Source of the DNA: Thiobacillus sp. | Lineage (GTDB): Bacteria; Pseudomonadota; Gammaproteobacteria; Burkholderiales; Thiobacillaceae | Assembly (NCBI GenBank): GCA_030680405.1 | Contig: JAUXVT010000020.1 | Coordinates: 1 to 48,085, forward strand | Length of the DNA: 48,085 nt | Direction: 5' to 3' | In this document: piece after piece, positions 42,407 to 48,085 of the stretch | Layout of the letters: each line of letters starts with the position of its first letter | Numbering within the stretch: the stretch's first letter is position 1 | Made by a program: the position numbers and the translations under genes | Notes under the pieces: model-generated | What the model was told of the DNA's origin: nothing | The model's input: the letters and a program-made list of their open reading frames with translations, nothing else | Database searches by the model: none

Positions 42407-43261
42407 ATGGAGTCCGACAGTAGTCCCAAACCGAGCTTGCTCGAGCGCATCTCCCACTGGCTGATGCGCGAACCCGAAGACCGTGAGCAGCTGATCGAAT
42501 TGCTGCACGGCGCCTACGAAAACAATCTGATGGATGCCGATGCGCTGGCGATGATCGAAGGCGTGCTGCAGGTGTCCGAAATGCGTGTCGGCGAGATCAT
42601 GATTCCGCGCGCGCAGATGGACGTCATCGACATCAACGATGCGCCCGAAGTTTTCATTCCGCATGTCATCGAAACCGCGCACTCGCGCTTCCCGGTCATC
42701 GACAAGGACCGCGACGACGTCATCGGGATTCTGCTGGCCAAGGACCTGCTGCGGCATTACGCCGAGTCCGACAGCGATATCCGCGGCATGCTGCGCCCGA
42801 CCGTGTTCATTCCCGAATCCAAGCGGCTCAATGTGCTGCTGAAGGAATTCCGTTCCAATCGCAACCACATCGCCATCGTCGTCGACGAATACGGCGGCGT
42901 GGCCGGGCTGGTGACGATCGAGGACGTGCTCGAGCAGATCGTCGGCGACATCGAGGACGAATACGACTTCGACGAAACCGAAGACAACATCATCCGCGAG
43001 AACGAGGGCGTGTTCCGCGTCAAGGCGGCCACCGAAATTGACGATTTCAACCAGACGCTCGGCGCGCATTTCTCCGATGAGGAATTCGACACCGTCGGCG
43101 GTCTCGTCGTCTCCCGCTTCGGTCACCTGCCCAAGCGCGGCGAGTCGGTCAAATTCGACGGTTTCCTGTTCAGCATATTGCGCGCCGACAGCCGCCGCCT
43201 GCACGCGGTGCGCGTGACCCGCCTGCCGCCGGAAGAGGACGCGCAACTGCCGCTGGTTTAG
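42407..43261 (+). CDS. corC: CorC/YbeX, CBS-domain protein
   Basis: A 284-residue cytoplasmic protein with two CBS domains (VGEIMIPRAQMDVID and HIAIVVDEYGGVAGLVTIED) and a C-terminal CorC_HlyC domain (FDTVGGLVVSRFGHLPKRGE). The family is linked to magnesium efflux and, as YbeX, to ribosome metabolism. It is the last gene of the miaB cluster. The lnt gene that often follows is not here; a repeat and a convergent gene come instead. Confidence 0.95.
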   Translation: MESDSSPKPSLLERISHWLMREPEDREQLIELLHGAYENNLMDADALAMIEGVLQVSEMRVGEIMIPRAQMDVIDINDAPEVFIPHVIETAHSRFPVIDKDRDDVIGILLAKDLLRHYAESDSDIRGMLRPTVFIPESKRLNVLLKEFRSNRNHIAIVVDEYGGVAGLVTIEDVLEQIVGDIEDEYDFDETEDNIIRENEGVFRVKAATEIDDFNQTLGAHFSDEEFDTVGGLVVSRFGHLPKRGESVKFDGFLFSILRADSRRLHAVRVTRLPPEEDAQLPLV

Positions 43262-43269
43262 ATCGGTTT

Positions 43270-43356
43270 GTCATCGCGAGGCCCCTTGGGGCCGTGGCGA
43301 TCCAGCGTTCGTTGATTCCGCTGGCGTCTGGATTGCTTCGCTCCGCTCGCAATGAC
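43270..43356. repeat. Dispersed inverted-repeat element, copy E
   Basis: GTCATCGCGAGGCCCCTTGG at one end and GCTCCGCTCGCAATGACA at the other, with inverted termini and a hairpin in each half. It lies between the convergent corC and methyltransferase genes. Confidence 0.75.
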
Positions 43357-43382
43357 AATAAGCGGACTATTCAGCGTCTCGC

Positions 43383-44546
43383 TTAAAGAGAATGTCTACG
43401 GTCGCCCCGTACCAATCCCGCCAGCGGCGCAACGCCGCCCTTGGCTAACCCGATTACCTTGAACAACTCGCCCATCTCGGCGGGCGACACCAGCCGCTGC
43501 ACCGCATTGGCCTGCGGCAGATACGCCGCCGCATCGGCGGGCGGGGTCTGCATCAGCAGCTCGGTGAGGCCGCTGTTCAACAGAAAACTCGCCTGGCTGG
43601 TGTAGCCCACGAGTTCCAGTCCGGCAGCCATTCCCGCCCGCGTCACCGCGCTGAAATCGACGTGCGCGGTCAGGTCGCACAATCCCGGCAGATAAAACGG
43701 ATCGTCCAGCGCGCGGTGGCGGTAATGCGCGCGCAGCGTGCCCATGTGGCGCTGCGGGTGGTAGTACTCGCTCTGTCCAAAACCATAGTCGATCATCAGG
43801 ATCAGGCCGCGATCCAGGCATTGAGCGAGCGAGGTGATCAGCGCGTCGGCCGCCAGGTTGATTTCGGAGAAATAGCCGGGCGCGAGATTCAGCGCGTCGG
43901 CGCGGGCGCGCAGCAGGGGGTCGGCGATAGGGCGGTCCTGCCACGCGAACGCATCGCCTTCGAGCACCACGCCACGTGCAAGCGGCGTGGTGCTCGTCCA
44001 GTGCACCAGTTCCACCGGCAGCGCGTCGAGCACCTCGTTGCCGAGGATAACGCCGCTGAAGTGCACGGGCAGCGCGTCCAGCCACTGCACCCGGTCGGCG
44101 AGCTGCGGCAGCTCTCGCGCCAGCGTTTCCTGCTGGCGTTGACGCAGGTCGGCACTTACTTCGAGGATGCAATAACGCGCCGGCAATGCACCGAGCCGTT
44201 CCAGTTCGCCCAGCATATCCACCGCCAGCCGTCCGCTGCCCGCGCCCAGCTCCAGCACCTCGCCGCCGGTCTTGTCCCCGACAGGGGGTTCCGCCAGCAC
44301 CGGCGCAATGGCGTGCGCCAGCGTGCGGCCGAACAGCGGCGTCATTTCCGGCGCGGTGACGAAGTCGCCCGCCGCGCCGAACTTCATCGCGCCGGCGGCG
44401 TAGTAGCCGAGGCCGGGCGCGTACAGCGCCGCTTCCATGTAACGCGAGAAGGGGATCCAGCCGCCCGCCTCGGCGATCAGTGCGCGCAGATGCGCGGCCA
44501 CGCGCTGGCTGTGCGCAAGGGCGTCAGGGGTGGGGGCGGGCAACAT
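43383..44546 (-). CDS. MidA/NDUFAF7-type SAM-dependent methyltransferase
   Basis: A 387-residue protein of the family of the human complex I assembly factor NDUFAF7, a protein-arginine methyltransferase. The N-terminal block IPFSRYMEAALYAPGLGYYA, the FVTAPEMTPLFG block, the SAM loop VLELGAGSGRLAVDML and the GNEVLDALPVE segment are all present. The role in bacteria is unproven. The start MLPAPTPDAL (44546) leaves 53 bases to the divergent SDR gene. Confidence 0.9.
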   Translation of the reverse strand: MLPAPTPDALAHSQRVAAHLRALIAEAGGWIPFSRYMEAALYAPGLGYYAAGAMKFGAAGDFVTAPEMTPLFGRTLAHAIAPVLAEPPVGDKTGGEVLELGAGSGRLAVDMLGELERLGALPARYCILEVSADLRQRQQETLARELPQLADRVQWLDALPVHFSGVILGNEVLDALPVELVHWTSTTPLARGVVLEGDAFAWQDRPIADPLLRARADALNLAPGYFSEINLAADALITSLAQCLDRGLILMIDYGFGQSEYYHPQRHMGTLRAHYRHRALDDPFYLPGLCDLTAHVDFSAVTRAGMAAGLELVGYTSQASFLLNSGLTELLMQTPPADAAAYLPQANAVQRLVSPAEMGELFKVIGLAKGGVAPLAGLVRGDRRHSL

Positions 44547-44599
44547 GCGGATGACTTCATGGATAATGCGGAATCCAGGGACTATAAGGGCGAACCCCG

Positions 44600-45340
44600 A
44601 TGCATGGCAAAGTGGTGTTGATAACCGGCGGGGCCAAGCGCGTGGGCGCTGCATCGGCGCGCCTGCTGCAAGCGGCAGGCGCCAACCTGATGATCCACTA
44701 CCGGAGCTCGGCGACCGATGCGCGGGCGCTGCAGGATGAATTGAATCTCATCCGCCCCGATTCGGTGGCGCTGATCCAGGCCGACCTGCACGACACCGGC
44801 GGCCTGCCCGGCCTGGTCCACCAGACCGTCGCCACCTTCGGCGGGCTCGACGTGCTGCTCAACAACGCCTCGAGCTTCTATCCCACGCCGGTCGGCGATA
44901 TCACCGAAAAGGACTGGATCGACCTCATGGGCACCAATCTCAAGGCGCCCATGTTCCTGTCGCAGGCCGCCGCCCCCGAACTCAAGAAACGCCACGGCTG
45001 CATCATCAACATCACCGACATCCACGCCGACCGGCCGATGAAAAGCTATGTCGTCTATTCCGTCGCCAAGGCCGGCCTGGTGGGGCTGACCAAGTCGATG
45101 GCGCGCGAGCTCGCACCCGAAGTGCGCGTCAACGGCATCGCGCCGGGGCCGATCATGTGGCCCGAAGGCGACTCGAATTTCGACGAGGTCTCGCGCCAGC
45201 GCATCGTCTCGCACACCATGCTGAAACGCGCCGGCGATCCCAGTGACATCGCGCTGGCGGTGCGCTTCTTCGCGATGGACACGCACTACGTGACGGGGCA
45301 GATTCTGGCGGTGGACGGCGGGCGCAGCGCGAAACTTTGA
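44600..45340 (+). CDS. Pteridine reductase-like SDR
   Basis: A 246-residue short-chain reductase. The cofactor loop TGGAKRVG (with a basic residue suggesting NADPH), the NNAS motif at 88-91 and the pair Y153 and K157 are present. The usual catalytic serine is replaced by D140 in INITD, 13 residues before Tyr, as in trypanosomatid PTR1. This points to a pteridine or dihydrofolate reductase (FolM-like). The AMDTHYVTGQILAVDGGRS end is typical. Confidence 0.9.
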   Translation: MHGKVVLITGGAKRVGAASARLLQAAGANLMIHYRSSATDARALQDELNLIRPDSVALIQADLHDTGGLPGLVHQTVATFGGLDVLLNNASSFYPTPVGDITEKDWIDLMGTNLKAPMFLSQAAAPELKKRHGCIINITDIHADRPMKSYVVYSVAKAGLVGLTKSMARELAPEVRVNGIAPGPIMWPEGDSNFDEVSRQRIVSHTMLKRAGDPSDIALAVRFFAMDTHYVTGQILAVDGGRSAKL

Positions 45341-45448
45341 TGACGCGTCAGCACGGCTTTCGCCTGCGACGTTTCATCCGTTCACGCGATGCCCACCATG
45401 GAGTGAGCGCTGTCGCAGATCACCGACAGCGGACTCATCAGGCTTCGA

Positions 45449-46072
45449 TCAGCCCTGACGTTTTCCTGCTGCGTTGCGCGCCAGGGTGGAGCCGAAATGG
45501 ATCTGTTCCAGTCCCGATGCCTTCTCTTGAACCGGTTCAGTCGTCGTGGTTTGCGCGGTGACTTCCGGTAGTTTGGCCACACTGGCGCCACCGGAAAGCG
45601 TCGCCACGTCACCGGAAATGGTGCCGCCTTCCTCGATCATCATCGCCCCATAGCGGATCACGCCGGAGACCCTGCCGGTGGCGTAAATCACCAGCCGTTT
45701 GCGGGCGGTCAGCTCGCCTTCGAAGGTGCCGCGCACTTCCGCCACGTCGATTTCGGCCTTGCCCGAAAACACGCCGCCTTCGGCGATGCGGATATCACGG
45801 CTGTTCATCGACGCTTCCACGCGGCCTTCCACCACCAGAATTTCGCAATCGGTGATTTCAGAGCCCTTCAGCTTGATGTTCGGTCCGACGATGAGCTTGT
45901 TGCCATCTTCGACCGGCTCGGATTTTTTGGCCTCCAGATACTCCGCCTTGGGGGCCTCGACCGGCGCGGGAGCCGCGGCCGGTTTGGCGGATTCGAGCGC
46001 CGAATGGCTCGTCCTGTTTGAATCGGTTCTTGAATTGCTGGTATTGCCGGGTTGCATGAAGTTTTTGAGCAT
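45449..46072 (-). CDS. Bactofilin (polymer-forming cytoskeletal protein)
   Basis: A 207-residue protein. A flexible N-terminus rich in Ala, Pro and Ser precedes a beta-helical bactofilin core (about 65-155): GPNIKLKGSEITDCEILVVE, GRVEASMNSRDIRIAEGGVF, AEIDVAEVRGTFEGELTARK, LVIYATGRVSGVIRYG. A disordered tail of about 45 residues follows, longer than in many bactofilins. It would polymerise without nucleotide and scaffold cell-wall or surface proteins. The start MLKNFMQPG (46072) is chosen over a longer frame with no ribosome site. A partner peptidase gene is not adjacent. Confidence 0.9.
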   Translation of the reverse strand: MLKNFMQPGNTSNSRTDSNRTSHSALESAKPAAAPAPVEAPKAEYLEAKKSEPVEDGNKLIVGPNIKLKGSEITDCEILVVEGRVEASMNSRDIRIAEGGVFSGKAEIDVAEVRGTFEGELTARKRLVIYATGRVSGVIRYGAMMIEEGGTISGDVATLSGGASVAKLPEVTAQTTTTEPVQEKASGLEQIHFGSTLARNAAGKRQG

Positions 46073-46377
46073 GGGTTGGTCTCTCTTGGCAACTGGTTGG
46101 AACGTGGGTGAAACGCCTGGTGTGGTTGCGCCCGGAATTGGGCGCACCGACTAAGAGCAACAGACGGGCCAGCAGTCAAAACCGGTTGATAAACAGGCGG
46201 ATAGGGAATCTGGCCGGCTTGCTCAGGGCAAAAAACAGGGCAAAACGTCGCTCATTGGCGACGCCGAATCCGGCTGGTTTGGAGAATGATTCGTTAAAAC
46301 AAAAAGATAGGCGGAATTGAGTGCGTCGTCAGATGGCGACATGCGGCACGACCGCTGCGACATCACGTTGGGGGCGC
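46073..46377. other. Intergenic stretch between bactofilin and efflux pump
   Basis: 305 bases between two minus-strand genes. I see no gene or clear terminator; it should hold the bactofilin promoter. Confidence 0.5.
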
Positions 46378-47790
46378 TTATGCCGTTACACGCACCTTCC
46401 CCCGGCTGACGCTCTCCCCGTCCCCGGGACGCAGCGACCAGAACGACAGCGATGACAGCATGGTCAAGCCGCCCAGCGTCAGAAAGGCGTAGTGCAGCGC
46501 GGTCGTCACCGCCGCGCGGTCGGTCTGCGGCAGGTCGCCCAGATACCAGCCGGCGATCAGCGAGCCGACGGCCAGTCCGAAGCTCATCGACATCTGCTGC
46601 ATCGAACTGGAGATGGTGCTGGCCATGCTCGAATCGGGCGTATTGATGTCGGCAAAGGCCATCGAATTCATGCTCGTGTATTGCAGCGAATTGAAAAAGC
46701 CCATGGCCAGGCCCAGCAGCACGATCAGCCCAATCGGAGCAGCCGGGGTCACCAGCGAAAAGAGGCAGACGACGATCCCGATCATCACCGTATTCACGAT
46801 CAGGATGCGCCGGTAGCCAAAGCGTGCCAGCACCCGCGAAGAGATGAACTTCATGAATATTGCCGCCGCTGCGGTCGGCATCATCAGCAGGCCCGACTGC
46901 CAGGCGGGCATGCCGAGGCCGAGCTGATAGAGCAGCGGCAGCAGAAAGGGCATGCCACCCACCCCCAGACGCGTGATGAAGCCGCCCATCACCGACACGC
47001 GAAATGTGCGCACCCGGAACAGCGCCAGCCGCAGCAGCGGATGCGGCGTTTGGCTGGCATGCCAGACATACGCGGCCAGCAGGCCTAGGCTGAGTGCCAG
47101 CAGAAGCGCGCCCGAGATCGCGTCGACCTGATGCTCGCCGAAGATTTCCAGCAGCCAGGACAACAGCGCTGCGCCGCTGCCGAACAGGACCAGACCGACG
47201 ACATCCAGCGGGCGCCGCGTATCGCTTCGGTAATCCGGCATGTAGCGATGCGCCAGCCACAGCGCCACCAGTCCCACCGGCACGTTGATGAAGAAGATGT
47301 AGTGCCACGAAAGCCAGTGCACGATCAGGCCGCCGACCGTGGGCCCGAGCATCGGCCCGATCAGCGCCGGGATGATGACGAAGTTCATCGCCCGCAACAG
47401 TTCTGCTTTGGGAAAGGTGCGGATGATCGCCAGCCGCCCCACCGGCATCATCATCGCCGCGCCCACGCCCTGCAGAATGCGCCCCGCCACCAGCATCGGC
47501 GCGTTCTGCGCCAGGCCGCACAGAATCGAGGCAAAGGTGAACACGGCGACCGCGATGCCGAACACGCGGCGCGTGCCGTAGCGGTCCGCCATCCAGCCGC
47601 TCACCGGGATGCACACCGCCAGGCTCAGGATGTAGCTGGTCACCACCGCCTTCAAGCTCAACGGCGTCACCTGGAGACCGTCCGCTATCGCCGGCACCGC
47701 CGTGTTGACGATGGTGGTATCGAGCCCCTCCATGAACAGCGCCACGGCCACGACCCAGGGCAGGTAGGTTTTGACCGTGGAGGAATTCAT
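46378..47790 (-). CDS. DHA2-type MFS drug efflux pump (EmrB/QacA-like)
   Basis: A 470-residue inner-membrane antiporter with about 14 hydrophobic helices. The helix 1 motif ALFMEGLDTTIVNTAVPAIA, motif A in GWMADRYGTRRVFG and motif C-like ALIGPMLGPTVGGLIVHWLS mark the drug:H+ antiporter 2 group. The substrate is unknown. No membrane-fusion (EmrA) gene is next to it, and no regulator gene can be seen, so it may act alone. Confidence 0.93.
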   Translation of the reverse strand: MNSSTVKTYLPWVVAVALFMEGLDTTIVNTAVPAIADGLQVTPLSLKAVVTSYILSLAVCIPVSGWMADRYGTRRVFGIAVAVFTFASILCGLAQNAPMLVAGRILQGVGAAMMMPVGRLAIIRTFPKAELLRAMNFVIIPALIGPMLGPTVGGLIVHWLSWHYIFFINVPVGLVALWLAHRYMPDYRSDTRRPLDVVGLVLFGSGAALLSWLLEIFGEHQVDAISGALLLALSLGLLAAYVWHASQTPHPLLRLALFRVRTFRVSVMGGFITRLGVGGMPFLLPLLYQLGLGMPAWQSGLLMMPTAAAAIFMKFISSRVLARFGYRRILIVNTVMIGIVVCLFSLVTPAAPIGLIVLLGLAMGFFNSLQYTSMNSMAFADINTPDSSMASTISSSMQQMSMSFGLAVGSLIAGWYLGDLPQTDRAAVTTALHYAFLTLGGLTMLSSLSFWSLRPGDGESVSRGKVRVTA

Positions 47791-47917
47791 TGGTATGGGC
47801 AGGGAATAGGCGGTTTTAGTCAGTTCAGTTTACGTCAGGCTCGGACTTGCCAACTGGCATCGGCCATGGCCGACACTTGCTGCGTATGCGTTATTGACTC
47901 TGAGCCGCCGACGAAGA

Positions 47918-48085
47918 CTACGCCGCGCGGTGTTGTTCCACGTACTCGCGCAATGCTTCGTCCATGCGCGATTGCCAGCCCTCACCCGTGGACTTGAAAT
48001 ACGCCACGACTTCGGGACTGTAGCGAACCGAAACCAGCAGTTTCTTGTTGTCCGATTTGGGCCGGCCACGCAGCGTGCGCAGCGG
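47918..48085 (-). CDS. brnA: BrnA-like antitoxin, C-terminal part (runs off window)
   Basis: The last 55 residues of a protein whose start is beyond the window: GRPKSDNKKLLVSVRYSPEV, then VAYFKSTGEGWQSRMDEALR and EYVEQHRAA. The pattern (basic GRPK, a beta strand LVSVRY, V..YFK..G.GWQ.R....LR.Y) matches BrnA antitoxins, ribbon-helix-helix proteins that bind their own promoter and block the BrnT RNase. A brnT gene would be expected just upstream, outside this window. Confidence 0.8.
   Translation of the reverse strand, partial: PLRTLRGRPKSDNKKLLVSVRYSPEVVAYFKSTGEGWQSRMDEALREYVEQHRAA

Overview
This is a GC-rich, densely coded bacterial chromosome segment that reads as betaproteobacterial. The markers are the glrK-qseG-glrR operon, a gltBD glutamate synthase, lgt divergent from ilvD, the miaB-phoH-ybeY-corC cluster, zapB-zapA-6S RNA-formyl-THF ligase, a small class I cytochrome c and a B12 riboswitch before btuB. 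A relative of Thiobacillus or another Nitrosomonadales member is my guess from gene content; no 16S gene is present to confirm it.

Layout: 1-3965 holds a two-component system (glrK kinase, qseG lipoprotein, glrR sigma-54 activator). Downstream are two small genes that each carry a good sigma-54 promoter, with GlrR-type TGTC-N10-GACA boxes further upstream, so the regulator and its local targets can be read together. 4052-9969 is gltBD. 10341-11189 is an endonuclease/exonuclease/phosphatase protein. 11287-17925 is accessory DNA: a Fic protein with clustered repeats at its promoter, a helicase C-terminal remnant, an unusual one-polypeptide fusion of a Dcm/EcoRII-type cytosine methyltransferase with an HNH nuclease, a companion hypothetical gene, a second Fic fragment, a type III mod fragment split by a palindrome, and a frameshifted AlbA/AAA_4-type gene. 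The island stops at tRNA-Ala(CGC).

18090-26779 holds vanZ-like, lgt, ilvD fused in frame to a hexose-6-phosphate mutarotase-like domain, an orphan ParA, an ankyrin protein, a thioredoxin-fold YyaL-type protein and a DUF2189 membrane protein. 26905-32100 holds a cytochrome c and a complete branched-chain amino acid ABC operon (livKHMGF), whose two ATPase genes share a near-identical N-terminal tag. 32085-33486 is the formyl-THF ligase, 6S RNA, zapA and zapB on the minus strand. 33538-36365 is the cobalamin riboswitch, btuB and cobO. 36433-39146 holds a glycosyltransferase, gluQ and a hypothetical gene. 39193-43261 holds tRNA-Met with its promoter and miaB-phoH-ybeY-corC. The rest holds a MidA-type methyltransferase, a pteridine reductase-like SDR, a bactofilin, a DHA2-type efflux pump and the end of a BrnA-like antitoxin.

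Several families of short inverted repeats are scattered between genes. One has altered the reading frame of the mod remnant. The most novel items are the methyltransferase-HNH fusion with a palindromic candidate operator over its promoter and an internal ribosome-binding site at the domain junction, the IlvD-mutarotase fusion, the GlrR/sigma-54 circuit, and the palindrome-bearing N-terminal tag shared by livG and livF.
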